A DNA stretch of 64,000 nt from Indolivaga capnocytophagoides DSM 22835 (lineage in GTDB: Bacteria; Bacteroidota; Bacteroidia; Bacteroidales; Dysgonomonadaceae). Under the pieces are notes generated by a model. It did no database searches. It was not told the origin of the DNA and saw only the letters and a program-made list of their open reading frames with translations. The DNA lies in NCBI RefSeq assembly GCF_000426485.1, contig NZ_AUFL01000008.1:1-64000 (forward strand), read 5' to 3'. This document shows positions 32,680 to 41,324 of this stretch, one piece after another. How positions within the stretch are numbered: the stretch's first letter is position 1; each line of letters starts with the position of its first letter. The translations under genes were made by a program, and so were the position numbers.

Positions 32680-33283
32680 CCTGTTTGTTGTACTTTTTTT
32701 AATCTGTATATCGAGCTGCACTTCTTCTCCAACTCAAAAAAACGGAGTTGAAGAACGTAAGGTGTTACTGCTCGAAAACGGAGATATAATATACCGGCAT
32801 GGAAATGGTTTCTTCTCGGGGTATTTCAAGAATACATCTCAGAAAGAACAGCTATATTCTCATGCCGGTATAGTTTCTGTTTCCGGTGATAGTATATTTG
32901 TCATTCATTCTGAGGCTAGTGAATTCACCGGTATAGGCGGGGTGAAAAAGGAAAGTTTACAGTTCTTTCTGAAAGATATTACTACTTGGGGTGTATATCG
33001 CCTCGATACAATTAAAGAGGTCAGAGACAGTATTGTTATTACAGCACTAAAATATTTGTCAGATAACAGACAGTTTGACTTTGATTTCAATAGTGATGAT
33101 GATTCTAAAATCTACTGTACGGAATTAATCGCCTTGTCTATAAATAAGGTTATGCACAGAAATCTTATTGAAGCGAATGGACATTTGGGGAAGAAAGTCT
33201 ATTTTGCTGTAGATGATACTTATATGATTCCTCAAATGAGGAATATTATCCAGCATCACGAAGATAATTTAAACAGCAGGTAA
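32648..33283 (+). CDS. YiiX-like permuted papain-fold lipoprotein
   Basis: 211 residues with a lipobox (CISSCTS) and a permuted NlpC/P60-type domain: SHAGIVSV gives the His and IYCTELIALSI the Cys, with LLENGDIIYRHGNGFFS near the start, as in YiiX/YebB proteins. Such enzymes are proposed amidases or peptidases of the envelope. The ATG at 32648 lies inside the previous gene; it gives a normal lipoprotein signal, though a slightly later start cannot be excluded. Its 3' end overlaps dgt on the other strand by 15 bases. Confidence 0.7.
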   Translation: MVSGKYRWVNNLFVVLFLICISSCTSSPTQKNGVEERKVLLLENGDIIYRHGNGFFSGYFKNTSQKEQLYSHAGIVSVSGDSIFVIHSEASEFTGIGGVKKESLQFFLKDITTWGVYRLDTIKEVRDSIVITALKYLSDNRQFDFDFNSDDDSKIYCTELIALSINKVMHRNLIEANGHLGKKVYFAVDDTYMIPQMRNIIQHHEDNLNSR

Positions 33284-34597
33284 ACTCATGCCTGTTATTT
33301 TTCGGTATAAATCCAGCGCATAAACATCAGTCATACCCGAAATATAGTCTAGTATAGCGAGTGTTTTGATATATAGTGATTTATCGTGAACCTCATATTG
33401 TTCGGGAACACGTCTGAGGAGTAATTGAGAATATGCCTTATCCGGATTCAGGATAGCATCCATCAGAGCGTCTAAAAGTATTCCTATGATGCGATGTCCG
33501 GCAAGTTCTATATCCAAAACATCCTTAGCCCGGTATATATATTTGATGCTGTATTCTGTGCAGGTTTTATAAGCCGTAGAGGGTAAATCTGAAATATACT
33601 TGATTAAAGAACCGCTAAAACGACCTTCCAATATTGCTTCTTCATTGTTGATAAAGACCTGTGCACATTCGTTAACAAGTAGTCCTATGACATTTGATCT
33701 TAGGTATGCCAATTGCTCATTTACATCATTTACGTGCTCCATAACCTTCTTCATCTTCTCCTGTTTTTCAGAAGGGAAGAAGTTCATGAATAGTTCAATG
33801 GTTTTTTCGGTTGTAAGTATATGCAGTTTATGAGCATCCTCTATATCCATGATTTTATAGCAGATATCATCGGCGGCTTCGACCAGATATACCAATGGAT
33901 AACGAGCCAGTTTCAGCGGCTGTTCCTGCAAAATCGGAATTCCCAATTCTTTGGCAATCTGTTTTACTGCATTTTCTTCAGACTGGAAGAAGCCGAATTT
34001 ACCTTTGTTATGAGCTAATTCCGATGAGAACGGATATTTGATGATGGATGCCAGCATGGAGTACGTCATAGCAAAGCCTCCTTTTCGCCTGCCTACAAAC
34101 TGATGAATCAGTAACCGTATGGAATTGGCGTTACCATCGAAGTTTGTAAAATCTTCCCAACGTCCTTCTTCTTTGATTATATCATGATATAAAGGACGTC
34201 CTTTTCCTTCAGAGAAATACGTCGCAATGGCTTTTTCTCCGGAATGACCAAATGGAGGATTACCTAAATCATGAGCAAGACATGCTGCGGCAACGATGGA
34301 TCCTAATTCGTCAAAAGCAGCATCCGATTCGGGATACTTTTTGTTGAGTGCTTTGGATACGATTAAACTGATTGATCGTCCGACAGTCGAAACCTCGAGA
34401 CTATGTGTGAGTCTATTGTGTACAAATACACTTCCCGGAAGGGGAAATACCTGAGTTTTATTTTGTAGTCGTCTGAATGGAGATGAAAAGATAAGCCTGT
34501 CATAATCTCTCTGAAAATCAGAACGATCGTGCTGCCTGTCGTCATGGTATTCTTCCATGCCGAATCTCTTTGAAGATAATAGTTTATGCCACTCCAT
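33269..34597 (-). CDS. dgt: Deoxyguanosinetriphosphate triphosphohydrolase-like protein
   Basis: 442-residue HD-domain hydrolase that removes triphosphate from dNTPs. The start (DRSDFQRDYDRLIFSSPFRRLQNKTQVFPL) and RLTHSLEVSTVGR are family hallmarks; the metal-binding HD lies in ACLAHDLGNPPFGHSGEKAI. It is convergent and overlapping with the YiiX-like gene. Substrate preference cannot be read from sequence. Confidence 0.9.
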   Translation of the reverse strand: MEWHKLLSSKRFGMEEYHDDRQHDRSDFQRDYDRLIFSSPFRRLQNKTQVFPLPGSVFVHNRLTHSLEVSTVGRSISLIVSKALNKKYPESDAAFDELGSIVAAACLAHDLGNPPFGHSGEKAIATYFSEGKGRPLYHDIIKEEGRWEDFTNFDGNANSIRLLIHQFVGRRKGGFAMTYSMLASIIKYPFSSELAHNKGKFGFFQSEENAVKQIAKELGIPILQEQPLKLARYPLVYLVEAADDICYKIMDIEDAHKLHILTTEKTIELFMNFFPSEKQEKMKKVMEHVNDVNEQLAYLRSNVIGLLVNECAQVFINNEEAILEGRFSGSLIKYISDLPSTAYKTCTEYSIKYIYRAKDVLDIELAGHRIIGILLDALMDAILNPDKAYSQLLLRRVPEQYEVHDKSLYIKTLAILDYISGMTDVYALDLYRKITGMSLPAV

Positions 34598-34668
34598 ATT
34601 TTAGACTGTCTGTTTTGTATATCAAAGATAATCTTTATAATACAGAAAAGATTCAGTTCTTTCAGAAA

Positions 34669-34699
34669 ATAAGGTCAAAGAATATCGCTTTGACCTTAT
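34669..34699 (-). terminator. Flavodiiron gene terminator
   Basis: A perfect 12-bp stem ATAAGGTCAAAG/CTTTGACCTTAT with a 7-base loop lies 23 bases beyond the stop at 34722; on the minus strand it is followed by TTTTC. Confidence 0.75.
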
Positions 34700-34721
34700 C
34701 ATATATAACTGATTTATCTCT

Positions 34722-35924
34722 TTATCTGTCTTGTTTCAGTCTGTCTGCCATTGCTTTACCGAGCTTGATACAGCCTTCATATGTTGGAATATTCATGGCT
34801 TGTTTCATTTCAACCGGTTCGCCTATAATTTCGAAATTCGTTGTTTCCGCAAATTTAGCAATGCGTTTAACTGCTGCTCCTGCCCACGTAAATGAACCAA
34901 AATAAGAAAGGTAACGGTTTTTCATATCCCGTTCTTCTATCTTTTCCAGTATAGCACTTATTTCCGGGAACAGGCGGTTGTTGTATGTAGGTGATCCGAT
35001 AATTAAACCCTTGTATTTGAATATATCACGGATGATATAAGAATGAGCGCGCTTGGATGCATTATGCATTACAATCTCTTTAATGCCTTGCTGAGCAAGT
35101 TCGTGAGCTATTGTTTCGGCCATCTGCTCTGTATTTCCGTACATACTGCCATATACAATAACAACACCTTCGTCTCCTTCGTATTTACTTAGTTTGTCAT
35201 AAATAGAAATAACCTTTTGTATTTGCTCCGGCATTGTCCATACAGGACCGTGTGTAGAACAGATGTAATCTATTTGCAAACCACTCAGTTTTTCAAGGGC
35301 TTTCTGAACGGGAGATCCGAATTTACCAACAACATTTGAATAGTAGCGAATCATTTCATCATAATAGCGTTCAGCATGTAATTGTTGGTCAACAACGCCT
35401 CCGTCTAATGTACCGAAAGTACCGAAAGCATCCCCCGAAAAGATGATCTTATCAGTCGAGTCGTAAGTCATCATGGTTTCAGGCCAGTGAACCATCGGAG
35501 TAAGGTAAAATACCAGATTATGTTTGCCTAAAGCAAGTTCTTCTTTGTCGGCTATGATTTTAATACCTTCTGTAATACCGTAAAATCCGGTAATCATATC
35601 GGCTGTTCTTTTATTGCCGACAATCTCTACATTCGGATATTTAGATCTGAGTAAGCCTAACGATCCCGAATGGTCGGGTTCCATATGGTTTATAATCAGA
35701 TAATCTAAAGCTCTCCCGTTCAGTGCAGATTCTAATTTCTGAAAAAATACATCAGAATAACAGATATCCACAGTATCAAACAGAGCGGTCTTTTCATCTA
35801 CTATTAAGTATGAATTGTAAGATACTCCTTTAGGAAGAGGCCATAGGTTTTCAAATAATGCTTTTGTCCTGTCATTTACACCAATATAGTAAAGATCTTC
35901 TTTTATTTGAATAGGTTTTAACAT
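34722..35924 (-). CDS. Flavodiiron protein (oxygen/NO reductase)
   Basis: 400 residues: a metallo-beta-lactamase-like diiron domain (1-250) with the iron ligands in NHMEPDHSGSL, PMVHWPETMM, FSGDAFG and CSTHGPVW, then a C-terminal flavodoxin domain with VVIVYGSMYGNTEQMAE. These enzymes reduce O2 or NO to protect anaerobes; which of the two cannot be told from sequence. Confidence 0.93.
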   Translation of the reverse strand: MLKPIQIKEDLYYIGVNDRTKALFENLWPLPKGVSYNSYLIVDEKTALFDTVDICYSDVFFQKLESALNGRALDYLIINHMEPDHSGSLGLLRSKYPNVEIVGNKRTADMITGFYGITEGIKIIADKEELALGKHNLVFYLTPMVHWPETMMTYDSTDKIIFSGDAFGTFGTLDGGVVDQQLHAERYYDEMIRYYSNVVGKFGSPVQKALEKLSGLQIDYICSTHGPVWTMPEQIQKVISIYDKLSKYEGDEGVVIVYGSMYGNTEQMAETIAHELAQQGIKEIVMHNASKRAHSYIIRDIFKYKGLIIGSPTYNNRLFPEISAILEKIEERDMKNRYLSYFGSFTWAGAAVKRIAKFAETTNFEIIGEPVEMKQAMNIPTYEGCIKLGKAMADRLKQDR

Positions 35925-36011
35925 AATACTGTTATATGTAAAAGTAAGAATTTATAATGTATTCTAAAGTTATAGCGATCAAATTGTATATGAATTTACC
36001 ATAGCGGTAAA

Positions 36012-36026
36012 CGGATCTGAGATCCG
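36012..36026 (+). repeat. Palindrome copy 8, at the 3' end of lgt
   Basis: CGGATCTGAGATCCG, a perfect 7-bp-arm palindrome with a central G. Relative to GGTC/GACC both arms have changed together (GGATC/GATCC). Its left flank (AATTTACCATAGCGGTAAAC) aligns with the plus-oriented copies. It ends 3 bases before the lgt stop codon (lgt is on the minus strand) and lies 88 bases upstream of the flavodiiron start. Confidence 0.5.
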
Positions 36027-36029
36027 GTG

Positions 36030-37088
36030 TTATTTTTGAGTGCTTTGTTTATTCGTCTTCAAAGAGTTGTATATGAGGCATACTCCCCAGATTATAAACG
36101 GTAAGCTAAGCAGCTGTCCCATATTCATCCCGATTGTATCTCTCATTTGTATTTCGAAAGGTTCTTGTACATATTTAATGTATTCGATCAGGAAACGCGA
36201 AAAGAAAATTCCTATCAGGGAAATGCCTAGTATCAGCCCTCGTTTTTCTTTGGCATTGGTTTTATAAAACAAGTACATAGTGGCTCCGAATATAATAAGA
36301 TAGATAAGGGCTTCGTAGAGTTGGGTCGGATGACAAGGTAATTCTCCTGCTCCTCCCATCTCCAGAGGTAAATGCCAATTTCTATCCCTTACGAAATTGA
36401 ATCCCCATGGCATAGAGGTTGGTCCACCGTAAATTTCCGAATTCATAAGATTACCGATACGTATAAAAGCTGCCCCGATAGCAACACCTACGACTAAGCG
36501 ATCCAAAACACTTATAGTCATTTCGCGGGTGAGGTATACCATATACACACATAATCCGAGAAGTAGTCCTAAGAATGCGCCTATTGTACTATATCCGCCA
36601 TCCCATAACATAAATATCTTCAGTGGATTTTGCAGATACACTTCAGGTGCATCGAAGAAACAATAACCCAATCGGACACCTAATAAAAGACCTATAAGAC
36701 CAAAAATTGAAAACTGCTTCCAGTTGATCTTTTGTCTACTAATAGACTGTGCGTAAAAGCAAACGGCCAAAGTCATTCCGATAGCTCCTCCGTGGCTGGC
36801 AAGTCCGCCTTCCCATATTTTAAATAACTCCAAAGGATGAGACAGGTAGTGTACTGGGTCGTAAAATAAACAATGTCCGAGACGAGCCCCGACAATAAGT
36901 CCGATAACTACGTATAAGAACAGCCGGTCGAATAATTTTTCCGGTTGTTTTTCATACTCATACATTTTTCGGATGAAATACGATGTACAGAGAATACCTA
37001 CAGCCCAGCAAAGGCCATACCAACGGATTTCTCGGCCAAATAGATTCACTAGTTCAGGATTAACATCCCAATTGACAAATGCAAGCAT
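36030..37088 (-). CDS. lgt: Prolipoprotein diacylglyceryl transferase with internal duplication
   Basis: Transfers diacylglycerol to the lipobox cysteine of prelipoproteins in the inner membrane. Key parts are present: SHGGAIG (98-104), the IRIGNLMNSEIYGG signature (about 209-222), HPTQLYEA and SRFLIEY near the end. At 352 residues it is about 70 longer than usual. Residues 63-118 (with VGARLGHC and WEGG) repeat without gaps at 133-188 (LGVRLGYC and WDGG), exactly 70 residues later; the second copy lacks the HGG motif. The protein thus seems to have gained two membrane segments. Confidence 0.93.
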   Translation of the reverse strand: MLAFVNWDVNPELVNLFGREIRWYGLCWAVGILCTSYFIRKMYEYEKQPEKLFDRLFLYVVIGLIVGARLGHCLFYDPVHYLSHPLELFKIWEGGLASHGGAIGMTLAVCFYAQSISRQKINWKQFSIFGLIGLLLGVRLGYCFFDAPEVYLQNPLKIFMLWDGGYSTIGAFLGLLLGLCVYMVYLTREMTISVLDRLVVGVAIGAAFIRIGNLMNSEIYGGPTSMPWGFNFVRDRNWHLPLEMGGAGELPCHPTQLYEALIYLIIFGATMYLFYKTNAKEKRGLILGISLIGIFFSRFLIEYIKYVQEPFEIQMRDTIGMNMGQLLSLPFIIWGVCLIYNSLKTNKQSTQK

Positions 37089-37431
37089 ATTTTCTTTTCA
37101 GTTAATCATTACTACTATTGTTACTCAAATACCAGTGTCGTTTTAAGGGTTGAATCCATCAATAGCTAAAGTTGATTGTTGAAACCTATTCGACCTATTA
37201 TCAAAAAGCCCTCAATGTTAGGCAAAGATAGCAAAATTATGTAGAATCATTCTGATTAAGAATGATAAATATAGCATTATTGTATTATCCGAAAAGCAGA
37301 ATAGATTATAAAATAATCAGTAGGTTATGGCTGGAGGGGAACAAAAGGTTACAATCAGAAATGGGAAATGAATTTCGATGGTTCTCCTTGTAATTTGTTT
37401 TTTATTAAATGTTTATAGGATATTTTCTTTT

Positions 37432-37455
37432 GAAAAGGTAACAAAGGTCACATCT
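37432..37455 (+). repeat. GGTnACAAA direct-repeat element, copy 3
   Basis: GAAAAGGTAACAAAGGTCAC followed by ATC: two GGTnACA units nine bases apart. Similar to copies at 3561, 16712 and 37556. Confidence 0.45.
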
Positions 37456-37555
37456 TTTATGTTCACTCTTCGAATGGTACTTTTACCTGTTAGATAAGAT
37501 AGCCTGCTATGTTTTTATTTCTGGCGTATAATTTACGCCTCTACAAAAAGATTCC

Positions 37556-37583
37556 GAAAAAGGTTACAAAGGTTACAGTGAAA
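37556..37583 (+). repeat. GGTnACAAA direct-repeat element, copy 4
   Basis: GAAAAAGGTTACAAAGGTTA followed by CAGTGAA: two GGTTACA units nine bases apart, the most regular copy. Confidence 0.5.
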
Positions 37584-37677
37584 TTGCATTTTTTCGGATA
37601 ATACCTTTTTTTTAAAATTTTCCAGCTATTTAAAGATCGTTTTTCTATAGATAAAATAGAAAGAAAAATATCCGCTT

Positions 37678-37724
37678 AAATAACAACAAAAGCAATCATA
37701 TAAAGATTGCTTTTGTTGTTATTT
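37678..37724 (-). terminator. uxuA-region terminator
   Basis: A perfect 20-bp stem (37678-37697 with 37705-37724) with loop ATATAAA lies about 90 bases beyond the uxuA stop. It is unusually long and could work in both directions. Confidence 0.75.
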
Positions 37725-37727
37725 AGA

Positions 37728-37813
37728 TAAATGAAAGTATTTAATGATATATTTTCAAGTTATAATAAGTTTAGGATACTATACTTGTCAAAGCCATAAA
37801 TAACTCTGAGACC
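37728..37813 (+). repeat. 86-bp repeat copy A, ending in a palindrome-like motif
   Basis: Aligns without gaps to 40096-40181; about 66 of 86 positions agree by eye. It includes TATACTTG, then CAAAGCCATAAATA and the decayed palindrome ACTCTGAGACC (37803-37813). It ends exactly at the uxuA stop codon (minus strand). Confidence 0.6.
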
Positions 37814-38986
37814 TTATTTATACAAACTATTGGCTATACCTAACTCAAGCCCTCTCAGTTCGGCAAGTCCGCGTAAGCGTCCGATGCACGAGTATCCGGG
37901 ATTTGTTTTTTTGTTTAGATCATCTATCATTTGATGACCATGATCAGGCCGGAATGGGATCGAAATATGTCTTTTTTGCTGAATCTCAAGAAAGCCTTTC
38001 ATTACATTGTACATATCAACATTTCCTTCGAGATGATTGGCTTCATAAAAGTTACCTTCTTCATCCCTTTGTGTCGATCTAAGATGTACAAAATTGATGC
38101 GGTCTCCGAACTGTAATATCATTTTAGGCAGATCGTTATCAGCTCTTACTCCGAATGATCCCGTACAAAAACATAGACCGTTTGAATCATTGGGTACTGC
38201 CTGAACTAATTTGAAAAAATCGCTGGCTGTACTGAGTATGCGTGGCAGTCCTAGTATCGCAAACGGAGGGTCATCAGGATGGATGGCAAGTTTAGCGTTT
38301 ACTTCATCAGCAACAGGTGCTATTTCGCTAAGGAAGTATATAAGGTTGGAGCGAAGCTTTTCAGCATCTATACCGTTGTATCTGTCCAACTGTCTCTGGA
38401 ATTCTTCAAGGGTAAAGCTTTCTTCCGCTCCGGGTAATCCTGCTATCATATTACGAACAAGCAGATCCTTTTCGGCTTCGTCCATATTTTCAAATCTAGC
38501 TTTCGCCTTAGCTATGTCCTCCTGCGAATAATCTTTTTCGGCATTTGGTCGTTTAAGGATAAATAAGTCGAAAGCTAGAAAAGCTGCTCTTTCGAATCGT
38601 AAAGCTTTCGAACCATCCGGCATGGTATACGCCAGATCGGTACGAGTCCAATCCAACACCGGCATGAAGTTATAGGTTATAATCATTATACCGCATCGAG
38701 CCAGATTGCGGATACTTTGCTTGTAATTTTCGATGAACTCTTTGTAGTTTCCTTCTTGTGTTTTAATATATTCATGTACAGGAATACTTTCGACAACCGA
38801 CCATGTAAGTCCGGCTGCTTCTATTTCAACTTTTCTCTTTTGAATTTCTTCAATAGTCCATACTTCTCCGTTTTTTATATGATGCAGGGCGGTAACAATA
38901 CCTGTTGCTCCTGCTTGTTTTATATCAAGCAGGCTTACCGGATCGTTAGGCCCGTACCATCTCCATGTTTGTTCGCTTAGTATCAT
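37814..38986 (-). CDS. uxuA: Mannonate dehydratase
   Basis: Dehydrates D-mannonate to 2-keto-3-deoxygluconate in hexuronate breakdown. The 390 residues match UxuA throughout: [51 protein letters not shown] and [12 protein letters not shown] (metal and substrate His). The adjacent SDR gene should supply mannonate from fructuronate, and the LacI gene beyond it probably regulates both. Confidence 0.95.
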   Translation of the reverse strand: MILSEQTWRWYGPNDPVSLLDIKQAGATGIVTALHHIKNGEVWTIEEIQKRKVEIEAAGLTWSVVESIPVHEYIKTQEGNYKEFIENYKQSIRNLARCGIMIITYNFMPVLDWTRTDLAYTMPDGSKALRFERAAFLAFDLFILKRPNAEKDYSQEDIAKAKARFENMDEAEKDLLVRNMIAGLPGAEESFTLEEFQRQLDRYNGIDAEKLRSNLIYFLSEIAPVADEVNAKLAIHPDDPPFAILGLPRILSTASDFFKLVQAVPNDSNGLCFCTGSFGVRADNDLPKMILQFGDRINFVHLRSTQRDEEGNFYEANHLEGNVDMYNVMKGFLEIQQKRHISIPFRPDHGHQMIDDLNKKTNPGYSCIGRLRGLAELRGLELGIANSLYK

Positions 38987-39085
38987 GATTTATTGTTTAT
39001 TATAGATAAGTTACAGAGCGTATTTAAAGACATGTTCTGAAGCAATACTCTGCTCCTGCTGTTATGCTTACAAAGTCAATAAACA

Positions 39086-39096
39086 GGTCTGAGACC
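39086..39096 (+). repeat. Palindrome copy 9, between uxuA and the oxidoreductase gene
   Basis: A perfect GGTCTGAGACC with plus-strand flanks CAATAAACA and TTAAAA. It lies 100 bases upstream of uxuA and 57 bases beyond the oxidoreductase stop. By its flanks it is oriented against both minus-strand genes. Confidence 0.5.
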
Positions 39097-39152
39097 TTAA
39101 AAGTGTTTAGTGATTACAGTGTTTATATTAGTCAATTGTTGATAATACAAGT

Positions 39153-39968
39153 TTAGATAGAGAATGAATCGAATCCTCCGTCAACAACAACAATGGATCC
39201 GTTGACGAATGTTGAAGCCTCACTAACCAAATAATGAATAGATCCTAGCAGTTCGTTAGCTTCACCGAAGCGCTTGAATGGAGTATGGGCTACAACCGAT
39301 TTTGCACGGTCGGTATAAGATCCATCGGGATTTAGCATCAGATTTTTGTTTTGTTCTGTAATAAAGAATCCCGGAGCTACTGCATTTACCCTGAATTTGT
39401 CTCCAAACTTCAGAGAAAGTTCGCCTGCCATATATTTAGTGAAATTTGCTACTGCTGATTTGGCTACGCCATATCCCATAACCCTTGTCAGAGGTCGGAA
39501 TGAAGACATTGAGGCTATGTTGATAATATTGCCTTTGCCTTGTTTAACCATTGCTTTGGCAAATACCAGAGTAGGGATTACTGTTCCGAAAAGATTGAGA
39601 TCGACAACTTTACGGAAATCATTGATATCTATATCGAAGATTGTTTTATCGGGAGGAATTGTTGCTCCTGGCATATTACCTCCGGCTGCATTGATCAGTA
39701 CATCTACCTTGTTGTATTTTTTGATTATCTGTTCTTTGCAGCATTCAAGGTTTGCCTGATCCATGACATCCGATTTGAAAAATGTAACGTCATATCCTTT
39801 TTCTCTGATGTTTTTAGCTAATGCTTCACCTTTGTCCAGAGAGCGTCCCAGTATTGCTACTTTGGCTCCGTTCGATGCCAGGTATTCAGCCATGCTGGAT
39901 CCTAATACACCATATCCTCCGGTGATAACTACTACTTTTCCTTTGATGTCAAATAAATTGTTTTCCAT
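39153..39968 (-). CDS. SDR-family D-mannonate oxidoreductase (fructuronate reductase)
   Basis: 271-residue short-chain dehydrogenase: cofactor motif GGYGVLGSSMAEYLA, NAAGGNMPGA, and the catalytic Ser/Tyr/Lys in NIASMSSFRPLTRVMGYGVAKSA. Its place beside uxuA suggests it reduces D-fructuronate to D-mannonate, replacing the unrelated classical UxuB. A KduD-like 2-keto-3-deoxygluconate dehydrogenase role is the main alternative. Function is inferred from context. Confidence 0.8.
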   Translation of the reverse strand: MENNLFDIKGKVVVITGGYGVLGSSMAEYLASNGAKVAILGRSLDKGEALAKNIREKGYDVTFFKSDVMDQANLECCKEQIIKKYNKVDVLINAAGGNMPGATIPPDKTIFDIDINDFRKVVDLNLFGTVIPTLVFAKAMVKQGKGNIINIASMSSFRPLTRVMGYGVAKSAVANFTKYMAGELSLKFGDKFRVNAVAPGFFITEQNKNLMLNPDGSYTDRAKSVVAHTPFKRFGEANELLGSIHYLVSEASTFVNGSIVVVDGGFDSFSI

Positions 39969-40095
39969 TTGTAGAGAGCTTTTATTGTATGATTTGATAT
40001 TCTATGCAATAGACTTATTAAGTCTTTAACTTGGTAAGTAAAATAAAGGAAGCTTGTTTCTATCATAGAAGACGTTCTGATATTTACCTTATAAG

Positions 40096-40181
40096 TAAAT
40101 GAAAGTATCTAATGATATATTTTTAGTTTATAACAGCCTCAGATCATTACACTTGCCAAAGCTATAAATAGGTATGTGACC
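40096..40181 (+). repeat. 86-bp repeat copy B, ending in a palindrome-like motif
   Basis: Ungapped homologue of 37728-37813. It has TACACTTG followed by CCAAAGCTATAAATA and the imperfect palindrome GGTATGTGACC (40171-40181). It ends 13 bases before the LacI-gene stop codon. Confidence 0.6.
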
Positions 40182-40194
40182 TTAATTATAATAC

Positions 40195-41274
40195 TTATAG
40201 TCTGAAATTATTATAATAATCTATATTCTCTTTTACTAATATATCAAGGGGCATATAGTTTAATTTTTCGGGATACTGTTTGAATAATAAATAATTGCTT
40301 AAAGCTTTGATGCCGTCATAGCCTTGCAAACCTGGTCGTTGAGCAATAAGAAATGAGACAAGATTCTCTTTTAAAGCATTCATGTTTTTTTCAATAGAGT
40401 CATATCCAAGCAGTATGATCTTGTTTTGAGGGTCACTCAGCTTCTTACAAAGAAATGCAAGTTCATATATTCTAGAGTTGAAGACTATGCCTCCTACCGA
40501 AGATGCAGAGCTCTGTGATATTTCTTTTATTATTCTTATTGCCTTTATATAATCTTCCGGATCTATTTCTATATGATGGAATGTACCTGAAAATTGGATT
40601 TTCTTTAAATAATCCATAAATCCCTGTTCTCTCCCCTGCATTTGAGTGGATGTGCCTTTATCCGTATTTTTTATATGGGCGATAATTATATCAGCATTAT
40701 TGCCTATTTCTTTCACCATCAATTTGGCTGCAATGGATCCACTGATAAAAGAGTCTGCCCCGAAATAAGCGAGATTATTCTGCCCCGGTATATTGGAATC
40801 TATAAAAACATATGGTATTTCTTTTTCATCGAGTGATTTCGCTAAATCCGTTACTTTGTCTCCAAATAATGTAGCTATAAGTATTCCGTCGTATCCTTTC
40901 CCCATCATATCTTTCGTTATTTCCATGAAAGATTTGGTGTCCTGCTGATCGAAGAGCAGGTATTCAACTGATACATTAAAACTTTTTAATTCGGAAATGG
41001 CAAGGTTTATACCGCCATATACCTGTTCCCAGTAATCTCCACTGGTATACTTAGGTATAATTACACAGAGATTGTATACCTTTTTAGAAGCGAGAAAGCG
41101 AGCGACCATATTGGGTTCATAATTGATCTCTTTAAGAACCTTCTCTATTTTTTCTCTCTTTTCTTCCGAAACGTAGCCTCTTTTATGTAATACTCTGTCG
41201 ACCGTACCGGCTGATACACCGGCAAGCTTTGCTATATCAACAATTCGTATATTTCCTTTTTGATCTTTTTCCAT
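40195..41274 (-). CDS. LacI family transcriptional regulator
   Basis: 359 residues from ATG 41274: an N-terminal helix-turn-helix (IRIVDIAKLAGVSAGTVDRV, the LacI signature with TVDRV) and a periplasmic-binding-like sensor domain (VYNLCVIIPKYTSGDYWEQV onward). An in-frame ATG at 41319 would add 15 residues but falls inside the -7 promoter box, so it is rejected. It lies upstream of the oxidoreductase and uxuA on the same strand and probably controls them in response to a hexuronate or its product (inference). A dyad just before its start suggests autorepression. Confidence 0.88.
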   Translation of the reverse strand: MEKDQKGNIRIVDIAKLAGVSAGTVDRVLHKRGYVSEEKREKIEKVLKEINYEPNMVARFLASKKVYNLCVIIPKYTSGDYWEQVYGGINLAISELKSFNVSVEYLLFDQQDTKSFMEITKDMMGKGYDGILIATLFGDKVTDLAKSLDEKEIPYVFIDSNIPGQNNLAYFGADSFISGSIAAKLMVKEIGNNADIIIAHIKNTDKGTSTQMQGREQGFMDYLKKIQFSGTFHHIEIDPEDYIKAIRIIKEISQSSASSVGGIVFNSRIYELAFLCKKLSDPQNKIILLGYDSIEKNMNALKENLVSFLIAQRPGLQGYDGIKALSNYLLFKQYPEKLNYMPLDILVKENIDYYNNFRL

Positions 41275-41290
41275 AAAATTATTTAACCAG

Positions 41291-41310
41291 TTATGTGTAC
41301 GCACACATAA
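41291..41310 (-). promoter_or_regulatory. LacI-type operator before the regulator gene
   Basis: TTATGTGTACGCACACATAA is a 20-bp dyad with one mismatch and a central CG, the layout of LacI-family operators. It overlaps the expected transcription start, 17 bases upstream of the ATG at 41274. No second copy was found before uxuA or the oxidoreductase. Confidence 0.6.
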
Positions 41311-41316
41311 GAAGGG

Positions 41317-41324
41317 CAAATATA
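41317..41324 (-). promoter_or_regulatory. -7 promoter box of the LacI-family gene
   Basis: On the minus strand TATATTTG matches TAnnTTTG exactly. Transcription would begin near 41310, inside the operator dyad. Confidence 0.55.

Larger units (their letters stand above)
37089..37727. other. Intergenic region between lgt and uxuA
   Basis: No coding region is visible. It holds two GGTnACAAA elements (37432-37455 and 37556-37583) and a strong hairpin at 37678-37724; an 86-bp repeat begins directly after. The elements may be remnants of mobile DNA or regulatory sites. Confidence 0.5.

Noticed and set aside
33269-33283. 15-base convergent overlap of the YiiX-like gene and dgt as an antisense control device
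   Set aside because: Short tail-to-tail overlaps are common in compact genomes and nothing else points to regulation.
36012-36026. Restriction-site-like dyad as a simple terminator of lgt
   Set aside because: The stem is short and the flank matches the other palindrome copies, so it was placed in that family instead.
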